Source: Pedobacter sp014947265
GTDB taxonomy: Bacteria; Bacteroidota; Bacteroidia; Sphingobacteriales; Sphingobacteriaceae
Assembly: GCF_014947265.1 (NCBI RefSeq)
Contig: NZ_JADCNK010000006.1
Span: 124,001 to 188,000 of the forward strand
Reading direction: 5' to 3'
Length of the DNA stretch: 64,000 nucleotides
Positions 53,491 through 62,722 of the stretch are shown here, piece after piece (the first letter of the stretch is position 1; every line of letters starts with the position of its first letter). The notes beneath the pieces were generated by a model. It was not told the DNA's origin. It saw only the letters and a list, made by a program, of their open reading frames with translations, and searched no databases. Position numbers and translations under genes: made by a program.

Positions 53491-54006
53491 AATTGTTTGG
53501 TTTATGGTTTATTAAAAATGTAAATTAATACAGATAAAAATATTCTTATTTCGTTTTAACGTCGAAGCCTATAGGAGGAATTAGCCTGTTATCACCACAT
53601 CAAAATTTCAGATACGATAATTAAGCAAATACAAATCAAATAACTGATATATAAATATTTACAGTTAAAAATTAAATTAAAATCTAATAATTGGAATAAC
53701 TGATGAAAGTGCGTGTTGCATTTTGATGAGCGGTTTTAAGGTTTGGGACGATTGAGGTAGATTTTGTTTACACATAGATACGGAATTTATTTTTATTAAA
53801 AAATAGACGTGATAAATATATCTTTAAATTACACATAAACACATTTGAAATTACAATTTAGTATTATATATCATACCAATTATTTAATTAGTATGATCAT
53901 TTTTTTAGCGCTACATTTTAAAAAAGGTAATGCCTAAAGTTTTACAAAAAATCAACGCATATTTTTATGTGCCCTATTTGATTTTTCTTTCAATTTGTAT
54001 TAAGCC
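53491..54006. other. Divergent AT-rich regulatory region with an inverted repeat
   Basis: 516 bp between the four-gene operon and the AraC gene. 53870-53897 is a 28-bp imperfect palindrome (ATCATACCAATTAT / TTAATTAGTATGAT, 12 of 14 pairs), a candidate operator about 110 bp before the AraC ATG. No gene was seen. Confidence 0.5.
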
Positions 54007-54897
54007 ATGCAGACATTCAACCAAAATCAACAACTACCTATTTACACGCTAGAACCCGATGAAATTTCGGGCAATAAAAACTTTAGGCTATATCAATTTG
54101 AAGGAACTTTACCAAACCAGTCGGAGTTGCTTATCCCCCATCGAAAAGATCATTATCTTGTTGTTTTGATCAGACATGCAGATAGCCGACAATGGATCGA
54201 CATGACGCCTTATACCCTTAAAGATAACACAGTCTACTTTTCGGGGCCAAGCCATATCATTGTAAAAGAAGGCTTTAAGCAGTTATGGAGCACCGGCATT
54301 GCTTTTACAAAAGAGTTTCTTTCCCTCCAGGAAAATGCTTCATTAAGTAAACTACCCATTATAGAAAACCTGCACAATGGACATGAATTAGCCCTAACCG
54401 AAGCTGACCTTAATTTTGTTGAGGACGTCCTTGCAAAAATCAATGCAGAATATCAAAAGCCCGGCGAATGGCAACAGCGTATGCTTACCGCCCACCTTAC
54501 TGTGCTGCTTACCTATTTAAGCCGGCTGTATACTGAACAGTTTAAAGGAGGTGATCATTCCGCAGATAAACTTTTATTGAAAAGTTTTCAGGCAAAAATA
54601 AATGAATGTTATCGCGAACTGCGCGAAGTGGGCGAATATGCCTCGAAATTGAATATTTCTGCCGGACATTTAAGCGAGGTGGTGAAAATACAAAGTGGTA
54701 AACCTGCAATTAAACATATTCACGAACGATTGATACTCGAGGCCCAGCGCTTCTTGTTTCATACTCAAAACCCTTTGAAAGAAATTGCCTTCGATTTGGG
54801 TTTCTCGGATACTTCCTATTTTAACCGCTTCTTTAAACGCGAAACGGGCATTACACCTGCAGACTACAGGGCCAGCATCCGCGAAATGTACCATTAA
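54007..54897 (+). CDS. AraC family transcriptional regulator
   Basis: 296 residues. An N-terminal cupin-like sensing domain (about 15-150) is followed by the double HTH of AraC (about 205-296): ISAGHLSEVVKIQSGKPAIKHI and IAFDLGFSDTSYFNRFFKRETGITPADYR. It lies 68 bp upstream of an SDR gene on the same strand, which it probably regulates (inference). It is also divergent from the four-gene ANL/ATP-grasp operon. Confidence 0.93.
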   Translation: MQTFNQNQQLPIYTLEPDEISGNKNFRLYQFEGTLPNQSELLIPHRKDHYLVVLIRHADSRQWIDMTPYTLKDNTVYFSGPSHIIVKEGFKQLWSTGIAFTKEFLSLQENASLSKLPIIENLHNGHELALTEADLNFVEDVLAKINAEYQKPGEWQQRMLTAHLTVLLTYLSRLYTEQFKGGDHSADKLLLKSFQAKINECYRELREVGEYASKLNISAGHLSEVVKIQSGKPAIKHIHERLILEAQRFLFHTQNPLKEIAFDLGFSDTSYFNRFFKRETGITPADYRASIREMYH

Positions 54898-54964
54898 TAC
54901 CGTTGGATGTGTTCCACCCGGGATAACCAATACGCCTACATTTGTACCATAAATATTTGAAATT

Positions 54965-55699
54965 ATGAAAACAGCACTGATTACAGGAGCAAATAAAAGT
55001 ATTGGTTTTGAAACCGCGAGACAATTATTACAGCAAGGATACTACGTATATGTAGGCTCCCGAGATATTAAAAAAGGCGAAGAAGCCGTAAGCCAGTTAA
55101 AATTAGAAGGCTTAAACAACGTAGCGCCTATAGAAATTGATGTAGATAACCTCGAATCTGTACAGGCTGCCGGAACGCTACTCACAAAGAAAATTAAGGT
55201 GCTTGATGTATTGATCAATAATGCAGGTATTAGTGGTCCTATGCACCCCGCTTTGGAAACAGATATTAATATCTTCAGGCAGGTATTTGAAACTAATTTT
55301 TTTGGAGTAATTACAGTCACCCAAACTTTTATGGATTTATTAAAGCAATCGGCAGCACCAAGAATCGTGAACGTTACATCTGGTTTAGGTTCACTTACGC
55401 TACACAATGATCCGACCTGGAAATATTATGGCGTAAAGCCAGCCGGTTATGTTTCTTCGAAAGCTGCACTTAATGCGTATACCATTCTATTGGCCAATAA
55501 CCTGTTGAATACCCCTTTTAAAGTAAATGCGGTTGATCCTGGCTATACTGCTACAGATTTTAATCATCACTCTGGTCCGGGAACGGTGCCTGATGCAGCT
55601 ACAAGAGTAGTAAAAGCGGCAACACTAGGACAAGATGGGCCAACAGGTCAATTTTTTAGTGATGACAACGCGCCTGATACAGGAATAAGTCCATGGTAA
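54965..55699 (+). CDS. SDR family oxidoreductase
   Basis: 244 residues, classical SDR. Cofactor motif TGANKSIGFETARQL (7-21), NNAG (about 88-91), and the catalytic YVSSKAALNAY with Tyr and Lys in YxxxK order. NADP(H) preference is possible but not shown. A -7 box TACATTTG lies at 54937-54944. Followed by a terminator at 55752-55786. Probable target of the AraC gene upstream. Confidence 0.92.
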   Translation: MKTALITGANKSIGFETARQLLQQGYYVYVGSRDIKKGEEAVSQLKLEGLNNVAPIEIDVDNLESVQAAGTLLTKKIKVLDVLINNAGISGPMHPALETDINIFRQVFETNFFGVITVTQTFMDLLKQSAAPRIVNVTSGLGSLTLHNDPTWKYYGVKPAGYVSSKAALNAYTILLANNLLNTPFKVNAVDPGYTATDFNHHSGPGTVPDAATRVVKAATLGQDGPTGQFFSDDNAPDTGISPW

Positions 55700-55751
55700 G
55701 CATAATTGCTATTGAGACGCAACAAAGTTTCTTTGTTAACTTTTCACATCA

Positions 55752-55786
55752 TTTAAAAGCCCTGTTTAAAAAATAGGGCTTTTAAA
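55752..55786 (+). terminator. Terminator downstream of the SDR gene
   Basis: Perfect 12-bp stem TTTAAAAGCCCT (55752-55763) with AGGGCTTTTAAA (55775-55786). It lies 53 bp after the SDR stop. Confidence 0.65.
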
Positions 55787-55965
55787 TTGCCATTATTTCA
55801 TAGCCAATTGCTGATCATCCGCTTCGGCCATTTCTTTATAAAAGCCTTAGATGGACGAAGTACTGCATTAATTGGCTCAAAAAGCCCTAAACTTGTCTGT
55901 TATCTGTACCTGATTGTTCGGGTAGCTTAATTAGATTTGTGCAGCAACTATTTAAACCGAAACTG

Positions 55966-56748
55966 ATGGGAACATATAAAAAAGCAGACCATGAAAAGGT
56001 AAACGGCATTAAGATGTATTACGAAATCTATGGTGAAGGAGAAATACCTCTTGTTTTGATACATGGTGGTGGCTCTACCATTCAATCATCATTTGGCAGA
56101 CTTATCCCTCTTTTGGAAAATTGGGGGAAGGTTATTGCAGTTGAGCTCCAAGCACATGGCCGTACCAGCGACCGGGACCAGGCCGAATCTTTTAAGCAGG
56201 ATGCAGAGGATGTGACTACGTTATTACATCAGCTAAAAATAACAAAAGCCAATTTTCTAGGTTTCAGCAATGGCGGAACAACAACTTTACATATTGCAGC
56301 ACACCATCCGACTGTGGTGAATAAAATCATTGTGATTTCGGCCAATTACCAACGTGAAGGTTTAATTGATGGTTTTTATAATGGATTTGGAGACGCCACT
56401 ATCGATCATATGCCAGAACCGCTTAAAACAGCTTTTTTAGCAGTAAACACAGATCAAAACGCGCTGCAGACCATGTTCGAAAAGGACAAACAACGTATGC
56501 TCGATTTTACTGACCTGAGCGATGATGATTTGAGAGGCATTACCGCCGATGCGCTTTTAATGGTAGCAGATAAAGATGTGATTAAGCCGGAACATGTGGT
56601 TAAAATGTCGAGATTGATTGCAAATGCGCAGCTGGTTATTTTACCGGGTATGCATGGCGCTATGATCGGCGAAAACCTGAACCCGGATGTAAGCGACAAA
56701 ACGATTGAGATTACAGCACATCTGGTGGAAACTTTTTTAAACCAATAG
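55966..56748 (+). CDS. Alpha/beta hydrolase
   Basis: 260 residues from ATG 55966 (starts MGTYKKADHEKVNG); a GTG 27 bases upstream is possible. Fold motifs: oxyanion segment LVLIHGGGST, nucleophile elbow LGFSNGGTTTL (Ser), acid in LMVADKDVIKPE, and His in PGMHGAMIGE. No signal peptide. Substrate unknown. A lone gene followed 78 bp later by an acetyltransferase. Confidence 0.9.
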   Translation: MGTYKKADHEKVNGIKMYYEIYGEGEIPLVLIHGGGSTIQSSFGRLIPLLENWGKVIAVELQAHGRTSDRDQAESFKQDAEDVTTLLHQLKITKANFLGFSNGGTTTLHIAAHHPTVVNKIIVISANYQREGLIDGFYNGFGDATIDHMPEPLKTAFLAVNTDQNALQTMFEKDKQRMLDFTDLSDDDLRGITADALLMVADKDVIKPEHVVKMSRLIANAQLVILPGMHGAMIGENLNPDVSDKTIEITAHLVETFLNQ

Positions 56749-56826
56749 TGATGTGGCGATGAGTATGTTCGATTAATCCGCCCAAAAATTACCCTCATCT
56801 GATTTAGCATTTAATATCTTTGCCGG

Positions 56827-57537
56827 ATGGAACACGTATTGGATAATCCCATATATTATGCCTTAACTTCTGGCCATAACCACCTGGCAAAAGGTGTAGA
56901 AACAGTAAAGTATTATACCGAAGATGTTACTGCCTTCGCTGGTTTAAAAGATAATTCGCAGGAGAATTTAAATACACTTTATCAGATCAGCCCACCCGAA
57001 AGCCTTTTTGTTTTTTTCGCAAAAACACCGGTCGAAATTCCAGGACAGTGGAAATTATTGACGCATATCGATATGTACCAGTTTATTTTCCGTGGAGTAA
57101 AGGTTCCTGATACAGATGGAGCGGAGCTCACAGATCTGGATCAGGAGCATGTTGCCGAGATGATTGATCTTGTGGAATTGACTAAACCAGGACCTTTCCT
57201 GTCCAAAACCATAGAATTGAGCAATTATACCGGCATATTCGTGAATGGGAAACTGGCATCTATGGCTGGTCACCGCTTTTTCCCCAGCCCCTACCGCGAG
57301 GTAAGCGCGGTTTGTACCCATCCCGATCATTTAGGGAAAGGTTATTCCTTTAAGATCCTGCAAGAGCAGATCAAACGCATATTGCTCCGCAACGAAATCC
57401 CTTTTCTGCACGTGAGGAACGATAATGAGGCTGCTATCAAGCTTTATCAGAAACTGGGTTTCGAAATTAGGACCGATATGATTGCCTACGTGATCAAAAA
57501 AGAGGCTTTAGATTCAAGAGAGAATGTTTCTAAATAG
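56827..57537 (+). CDS. GNAT family N-acetyltransferase (FR47-like)
   Basis: 236 residues. The N-terminal half is divergent. The C-terminal half carries the acetyl-CoA motif VSAVCTHPDHLGKGYSFKIL followed by PFLHVRNDNEAAIKLYQKLGF, a typical FR47-like GNAT core. Cytosolic. Substrate unknown. Confidence 0.88.
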   Translation: MEHVLDNPIYYALTSGHNHLAKGVETVKYYTEDVTAFAGLKDNSQENLNTLYQISPPESLFVFFAKTPVEIPGQWKLLTHIDMYQFIFRGVKVPDTDGAELTDLDQEHVAEMIDLVELTKPGPFLSKTIELSNYTGIFVNGKLASMAGHRFFPSPYREVSAVCTHPDHLGKGYSFKILQEQIKRILLRNEIPFLHVRNDNEAAIKLYQKLGFEIRTDMIAYVIKKEALDSRENVSK

Positions 57538-57595
57538 AAATCAGTAAAAAAATTACGGTTTTTATGGCTTAGTTTTGCCAGACAAATAACAAAAC

Positions 57596-57820
57596 ATGTC
57601 TAAAACAAAACTTACCATTAACAATAACGGCTCTGTTAAAATTGAGGGCGATTTCGAAATTGTAGATAGAAACGGAAACGTTTATGGCCTACAGGGCAGA
57701 GAAGTTCTTTCGATCTGCCGTTGTGGTTTATCCAAAAACAAACCTTTTTGCGACGGCGCACACAATGGCCACTTTGAGCATGAAGCCATTGCATTCGATC
57801 TTCCTCCTAAAAAAGTTTAA
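57596..57820 (+). CDS. CDGSH iron-sulfur domain protein
   Basis: 74 residues. The [2Fe-2S] ligand pattern CRCGLSKNKPFCDGAH provides three Cys and one His, as in mitoNEET-type proteins. The N-terminus (KLTINNNGSVKIEGDFEIVD) is the usual strand-rich lead-in. Probably a redox-sensing or cluster-transfer protein in the cytosol. A TAGTTTTG box (57570-57577) lies 18 bp upstream. A weak hairpin (57831-57863) follows. Confidence 0.94.
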   Translation: MSKTKLTINNNGSVKIEGDFEIVDRNGNVYGLQGREVLSICRCGLSKNKPFCDGAHNGHFEHEAIAFDLPPKKV

Positions 57821-57887
57821 TAAAAATCATTTAAAAGCATCGATCTTACAAGGTTGGTGCTTTTTGCTTCAGGTATAACGAAGAAAA

Positions 57888-58730
57888 TTAATTACCAATC
57901 TGTGATGGTGACCTGCCATAAGCCTTTTTAAATGCAAAAGAGAAATGCGATAAATCTTTAAAACCGACCTCGAGGTAAACATCTGATGATTTCCAGCCCT
58001 TTTCTGTAATAAGATAATAGGCATCATTTAAACGCTTTTTCTGTAGCCAGCGGTTCGGCGAAAGGTTAAAAATTTTTTCAAAGTCTCTTTTAAAAGTAGC
58101 CAAACTCCTGCCGGTTAAATAAGCAAACCGGTTAATATCTACGTTGAACTTATAATTGGCATTCATATAAGCTTCCAGATCGATTTTTCCAGGTTCAGAG
58201 AAATCAAAAAGCACATCTCTCAGCACCGGATTGGTCTGCAATAAAATCATGACCATTTCCTTAACCTTTAAATCAACTAAAGCTTTGTTAGACCCGTTAT
58301 TTCCGTCTAAATACGGCCATAGCGAATCAATATAATTCTTCAGCAAGCTATTCGCCTCGAGTGCTAAACCCTTAACATCGTGATTAGGCTTTTGCATGTG
58401 CAAATCATATTCGTTGCTAATGCTGTGCAAAATATCCTGATTAATATTGATACTGATAGATTTAAACTCCCCACCTGCAGGTGGATATTTAGTATACCTT
58501 GCCAGTTGGTTACGCCTGAAAAATCTAAAATCGCCATCAGAGAAAACAAATTTTTCTCCACCGATAAAAATCTCAGAAGTACCTGCAATAACTAATCCTA
58601 CCGAATGATTGGGAATAAACTGTTCGCCCTCGCTACTTTTTTGTGAATAGCAGGAATACAGGATCTCAGGACGTTTGGTTTGATTTGGCATGTTGATCAA
58701 ATTTAAGATTTTATAGTGAGATACTGTCAT
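57888..58730 (-). CDS. AraC family transcriptional regulator
   Basis: 280 residues from ATG 58730 (starts MTVSHYKILNLINMPN); the frame continues upstream to 58814 but that part does not look coding. N-terminal sensor domain with PNHSVGLVIAGTSEIFIGG; C-terminal AraC HTH with FAYLTGRSLATFKRDFEKIF and DVYLEVGFKDLSHFSFAFKKAYGRSPSQI. It lies 152 bp downstream of an SDR gene on the same strand and may regulate it or an unlinked target. Confidence 0.9.
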   Translation of the reverse strand: MTVSHYKILNLINMPNQTKRPEILYSCYSQKSSEGEQFIPNHSVGLVIAGTSEIFIGGEKFVFSDGDFRFFRRNQLARYTKYPPAGGEFKSISININQDILHSISNEYDLHMQKPNHDVKGLALEANSLLKNYIDSLWPYLDGNNGSNKALVDLKVKEMVMILLQTNPVLRDVLFDFSEPGKIDLEAYMNANYKFNVDINRFAYLTGRSLATFKRDFEKIFNLSPNRWLQKKRLNDAYYLITEKGWKSSDVYLEVGFKDLSHFSFAFKKAYGRSPSQIGN

Positions 58731-58882
58731 CCACGTGCAGATGGGGATCTTAATGCAATAAGCCATAGCAATGGCATTAAGACTCCCAATAAAGCTTATA
58801 ATTAAGCACTTCAAAATATGAGTGGATCTTTAATAGATTTCCATACTGCGTTGCACACCATTTGAAATGACGATACAACCAG

Positions 58883-59761
58883 TTACTTCTTGATAAAAGA
58901 TTTACCCAGATCAGTAGCTAAAAAATTCTCGGCCTCATCATGATCTGTTGATAAACTTACCTGCATCCATTTTTCCATTTCTGCAGCTCTGGCGGCATCA
59001 GCATGTTTAAGCATACCAATGGCTTCACTTCCAAATACCAGGTGTACCGGTGGTTCAGGATTTTCCACAAGATCCAGCATTGCTCTGGCCGCCTTTTCCG
59101 GATCACCCATCGGTACAAAATTACCACTCTGAAAAAAATCAGCTCTTTTCCCTACCGTATTTTCATACCCTTCGATATTTGGTGCATAAGACATAGAAGC
59201 GCCTGCCCAATCAGTACGGAAACCACCAGGTTCTACACTGGTTACATAAATACCCAACTCAATTACTTCTTTCGCCAGCGCTTCACTAAAACCACTAAGG
59301 CCAAATTTTGCTGCCTGATAAATACTCACCCCGGCATTCCCTACACGTCCGCCTATTGAGCTGATCTGAAGAATTCTGCCCGAACGTTGTTTGCGCATAA
59401 ATGGCAATACTGCCCTGGTAATCTCTATCGGTGCATATAAATTTGTTTCGAGCTGGCTGCGAACCTGATCTTCGGTAAAAGCTTCGGCAGCACCTACAAT
59501 ACCAAAACCAGCATTGTTGACTAAAACATCTATTTTACCAAAGTGTGCAATGGCAGATTCAACAGCCAAGTGAACCTGATCGTAATCGGTAACATCTAAT
59601 GTAATTGGCAGAATCTGATCGGTATATTTTTCTACAAAGCCTTTTAAAGCATCAGTATTTCTTGCTGTTGCAGCAACCAAATCACCTTTTGCCAGTACCT
59701 GTGCGGTTAGGTCACGTCCTAATCCACGTGAGCTACCGGTTATAAACCAAACTTTTTTCAT
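58883..59761 (-). CDS. SDR family oxidoreductase
   Basis: 292 residues, classical SDR fold. TGSSRGLGRDLTAQVL (8-23), NNAG in VLVNNAGFGIVG, and the catalytic YQAAKFG with Tyr and Lys. The C-terminal extension (about 240-292) includes HLVFGSEAIGMLKHAD, common in Bacteroidota SDRs that reduce carbonyls. Upstream gap of 150 bp to DoxX shows no feature. Confidence 0.9.
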   Translation of the reverse strand: MKKVWFITGSSRGLGRDLTAQVLAKGDLVAATARNTDALKGFVEKYTDQILPITLDVTDYDQVHLAVESAIAHFGKIDVLVNNAGFGIVGAAEAFTEDQVRSQLETNLYAPIEITRAVLPFMRKQRSGRILQISSIGGRVGNAGVSIYQAAKFGLSGFSEALAKEVIELGIYVTSVEPGGFRTDWAGASMSYAPNIEGYENTVGKRADFFQSGNFVPMGDPEKAARAMLDLVENPEPPVHLVFGSEAIGMLKHADAARAAEMEKWMQVSLSTDHDEAENFLATDLGKSFIKK

Positions 59762-59911
59762 TTTTTCTATATTTTATGAATCAAAGGTAGGTCGATAATC
59801 AAGGCAAAGCTTTGCTTTAAGGCTCAATTTACTTTGTTAAAAAGCTCATTATCTTTTTTAGTAAGAAAGAATGACATCTTTTAAAGCTGAATCATTTTCT
59901 CAGCACTCAAT

Positions 59912-60286
59912 TTAAACAGACTTGACCTTAACTTTGTGATAAGTAAAATAAGATAGCAATAACACCATTAAAAATACAACCGGACCAACGCGGTTATTGA
60001 TTGGATCGACTGATGCCGTATGTGCAATAAATGCCGAAACAAATGTAAATGCGAAACCAGCATATGCCCATTCTTTCCATTGCCCCTTTATCTGTAACAG
60101 TAATAAAACAGCACCCAAAATTTTGGCTATGGCTAATTCTACCCTGAAGTAATCAGGAAAGCCCAAGTGATGAAAAGCCTGTTTAATGGTTTCATTAGTG
60201 AGATAAGAATAGGCTGAGAAAGTCATCATTAACGAAACTAAAGCGGTTGATGTCCAGTAGATAATTTTGATTGTTTTTGTCTTCAT
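59912..60286 (-). CDS. DoxX-like family membrane protein
   Basis: 124 residues with four predicted transmembrane helices. The motif AYSYLTNETIKQAFHHLGFPDYFRVELAIAKILGAVLLL and the later WAYAGFAFTFVSAFIAHTA match DoxX-like proteins. Function is unknown in general; some members are thiosulfate:quinone oxidoreductase subunits or act in redox stress. Divergent from an HxlR-family regulator, with palindromes between them, so likely regulated by it. Confidence 0.88.
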   Translation of the reverse strand: MKTKTIKIIYWTSTALVSLMMTFSAYSYLTNETIKQAFHHLGFPDYFRVELAIAKILGAVLLLLQIKGQWKEWAYAGFAFTFVSAFIAHTASVDPINNRVGPVVFLMVLLLSYFTYHKVKVKSV

Positions 60287-60328
60287 ATTATTTTTTTGTG
60301 CAAACCTATGTTGTTTTACTATCTAAAA

Positions 60329-60381
60329 GATACTAGTATCCCAAAGGATAGTGATATCCTTTATGAAAGCTTATACCTTTG
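60329..60381. promoter_or_regulatory. Palindromic operators and -7 box between DoxX and HxlR genes
   Basis: GATACTAGTATC (60329-60340) is a perfect 12-bp palindrome. AAAGGATA (60343-60350) and TATCCTTT (60355-60362) form 8-bp arms around GTGA. TACCTTTG (60374-60381) is a perfect TAnnTTTG box ending only 4 bases before the HxlR ATG at 60386, so that mRNA may be nearly leaderless. Confidence 0.6.
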
Positions 60382-60385
60382 TATT

Positions 60386-60784
60386 ATGGAACCGAGAAAA
60401 GAACACCACAATAAAGAAACCTGTACTGCAAGTTTAAACGCGGTAAAAGACGCGCTTTACGTGTTAAATGGCAAGTGGAAACTTCCCCTGATTATTTCTT
60501 TGCAAGAAGGACCGCAGCGCTTTAATGAGATCCAAAAATCGCTTGGAGAAATTACACCCAAAATATTATCGAAAGAACTTAAAGATCTGGAATTAAATGA
60601 ATTTGTGATCCGCAAAGTATATTCTACCACTCCGGTTACCGTAACCTACGAACTTACTCCATACAGCGAATCATTAGATAAAGTAATTAATGAATTAAGA
60701 GATTGGGGACTAAAACATCGCGAACGGTTAGTTAAGAACAGAAAAACCGAATCGGCCGTAGCAGAGATAACAGCTTCTATTTAG
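60386..60784 (+). CDS. HxlR family transcriptional regulator
   Basis: 132 residues from ATG 60386 (starts MEPRKEHHNKE); a longer frame from 60296 would run through the operator palindromes. One Cys (C13, ETCTASLNAV) near the HTH is where redox- or aldehyde-sensing HxlR proteins have their reactive cysteine. Winged HTH: ALYVLNGKWKLPLIISLQEG and RFNEIQKSLGEITPKILSKELKDLE. Probably controls the divergent DoxX-like gene and itself. Confidence 0.92.
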   Translation: MEPRKEHHNKETCTASLNAVKDALYVLNGKWKLPLIISLQEGPQRFNEIQKSLGEITPKILSKELKDLELNEFVIRKVYSTTPVTVTYELTPYSESLDKVINELRDWGLKHRERLVKNRKTESAVAEITASI

Positions 60785-60880
60785 GAGTTAAATTAAACGT
60801 TCCAGACCATCTATTTTCACCTAAAAAAGCAAAAAACTGATAATGATAAAATTCGGCTATCTTTGTACAAAATAAAATCG

Positions 60881-61414
60881 ATGGCGGTATTACATAAAAA
60901 AGAAGAAAAAATTCAGGCAGTGCTGGGTAGGTTGCCTAAAAAATATACAGACGAACAATTTGTAGAGATGTTTATCAGACTTTACTCTAAAGATTGGGGC
61001 AAAATAAAATCAGCTTATATTAAACAATCTCAGGATAAAGAGCCTGGAACTATCATCAATATGCCAAAACCAGAGGTATATTTAAGACAGATCCTGGCAA
61101 ATTATCTACAACAAGATCATGCTCCGAAAGCAGTAGAGGTTAAAGAAGAACCTGTTGTTGAAATACCAGTTACCGAAGTTAAAAAAGCGAAGGCTCCAGC
61201 TAAGAAAAAAGAAGCTGTAACTGAAGAAGCACCTGCCGAGGTTAAAAAAGCAAAAGCACCTGCTAAAAAGAAAGCGGAAGCAGTTGAAGAGCCGATTGTA
61301 GAAGTTAAAAAAGCTAAGGCACCTGCAAAGAAAAAAGCGGAAGCAATTGAAGAGACTCCAGTAGCCGAAAAGAAAGCAAAAGCAGTCGCAAAAAAGCCAG
61401 CAGCAAAAAAATAA
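60881..61414 (+). CDS. Lysine/alanine-rich histone-like protein with tandem repeats
   Basis: 177 residues from ATG 60881 (starts MAVLHKKEEK). The N-terminal half (about 1-85) is a folded-looking basic domain (YTDEQFVEMFIRLYSKDWGKIKSAY). The C-terminal half is low complexity, with at least three near-copies of VKKAKAPAKKKAEAVEE. This resembles histone H1-like or AlgP-like tails, so DNA or nucleoid binding is inferred. A TATCTTTG box lies at 60858-60865. It is a lone gene. Confidence 0.75.
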   Translation: MAVLHKKEEKIQAVLGRLPKKYTDEQFVEMFIRLYSKDWGKIKSAYIKQSQDKEPGTIINMPKPEVYLRQILANYLQQDHAPKAVEVKEEPVVEIPVTEVKKAKAPAKKKEAVTEEAPAEVKKAKAPAKKKAEAVEEPIVEVKKAKAPAKKKAEAIEETPVAEKKAKAVAKKPAAKK

Positions 61415-62408
61415 AAAATATTTTACATCAAATATAATAAATCACCTTTTTGGTTGTTTATATATATGAGAGCGTTAATTTAGATGACGGGGATAGGTCG
61501 GTATGATTTATCCCCGTTCTTTTTTAGCCGTTTTTTGCCCTTGCATATCTCCTTGTCATTCTGAGGGATTATTATTTCATAAAATCAATATTAAAGACAG
61601 ATCTTTTTGGCAAATGGTAGGCTGCGAGAGATCGTCATTCCCAACTTGATTGGGAATCTTAATGCAAGTGCTTTAAGATTCCCGCCTGCGCCTATCGTGT
61701 GGACACATCTTTGTTAATTCCATATTTGTTTTTTTAGTACACATTCATTAAGTCGGTCATCTTTCCTGCTATTAATACCCTGAAATGAATCCGATAGCTA
61801 TCGAGATCAGGGTGACGACACTAATACTAAAATACCTAAAGAATAGCTCTAAAAGCCACATTATTAATCGAACTCAAGTTAATACATAAACATTGTCTTT
61901 TCTGCTCTTTGCCGCGGGGGCATGGTACTTTGGAGCGCCAAAGTACCCAAAGCGCTATGTCAATCCAGCAATGGGCCTTTTACACAGCCCTACACGCATC
62001 AAAAAAACAGCCGCACTTCGTTTTGTGTTCATAATTATTTAAAGTTTTAAATTAGCGTTTATGAACACAAAACCACTGCGTTTAGGTTTGGCAGTAGTAT
62101 TTGTTCTTTTTTACAACTGTTTTTTTGATTTCTCCGGCCCTTGGGATTGACGGCGTTCCTCGGTAAAACCTGTAATTTATTAAAGCAAGCTACCAAAACG
62201 TATAAAAAACCCAAACCAAAAGATGTGTCCCCACGATAGGGCCTGCACGGGAATGACGACCGTTCTCCAAAATCAGTCAATAATAGGCAGCAAAGAATCT
62301 TTCAGCTTGTACCATAATTCATTTTTATTCATCATCAAGTTTTACATCCAATTGTAAACTTTATTCTTTTAATTGGCATATCGGGAAAAGTCGATATAAA
62401 TTTGTGTC
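61415..62408. other. 1-kb intergenic region with a terminal-inverted-repeat element
   Basis: No convincing gene. Apart from the 550-bp element at 61691-62240 it contains a terminator-like hairpin GACGGGGATA...TATCCCCGTT (about 61479-61521) after the Lys-rich gene, and a CGTCATTCCC...GGGAATGACG repeat split by the element. A -7 box TAAATTTG (62397-62404) ends 4 bases before the ArsR ATG. Confidence 0.6.
61691..62240. mobile_element. Candidate MITE-like element with 22-bp terminal inverted repeats
   Basis: Ends 61691-61712 and 62219-62240 are inverted repeats matching at 21 of 22 bases (outer sequence CCTATCGTG; inner GGACACATCTTT). Flanks GCCTGCG (61684-61690) and GCCTGCA (62241-62247) look like a 7-bp target duplication inside a host repeat of the ATTCCCGCCTGCG...CGGGAATGACG type. 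Inside are a perfect 10-bp hairpin GGTACTTTGG/CCAAAGTACC (61924-61947) and TTTTGTGTTCATAA/TTATGAACACAAAA (about 62019-62077). No transposase gene. Confidence 0.6.
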
Positions 62409-62711
62409 ATGGATCAGGTAGAAATATTTAAAGCCCTTTCGAACAAAACACGTTTACAGATTTTAGGCTGGCTAAAAGAGCCCGAGCTTAATTTTCCAGA
62501 ACAGCCAAATGCAGATTTTGAAAACGTTGGTGTTTGTGTTGGGCAGATCCAGATTAAAAGTGGTTTATCACAAAGTACCATCTCCGAATACCTGTCTATT
62601 TTACAACGTGCCGATTTAATCAGTTCAACACGCCTGGGCCAATGGACTTATTACAAACGCAATAAAGAAGGCTTAAAAAAATTAAGCGAAATCATCAATA
62701 CCGAATTATAA
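62409..62711 (+). CDS. ArsR family transcriptional regulator
   Basis: 100 residues. Winged HTH: KALSNKTRLQILGWLKEPEL and the recognition segment IQIKSGLSQSTISEYLSILQRADLI, then the wing STRLGQWTYYKRNKEG. There are few cysteines (one in GVCVGQ), so classical metal sensing is uncertain. It precedes an ene-reductase gene by 11 bp on the same strand and probably represses the pair. The -7 box lies 4 bp from the ATG. Confidence 0.9.
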   Translation: MDQVEIFKALSNKTRLQILGWLKEPELNFPEQPNADFENVGVCVGQIQIKSGLSQSTISEYLSILQRADLISSTRLGQWTYYKRNKEGLKKLSEIINTEL

Positions 62712-62722
62712 TTTAGAAACAT

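Noticed and set aside
62059..62280. 73-codon minus-strand ORF inside the terminal-repeat element
   Set aside because: Overlaps hairpins and the right inverted repeat, has no recognisable domain and poor codon character; taken as chance.
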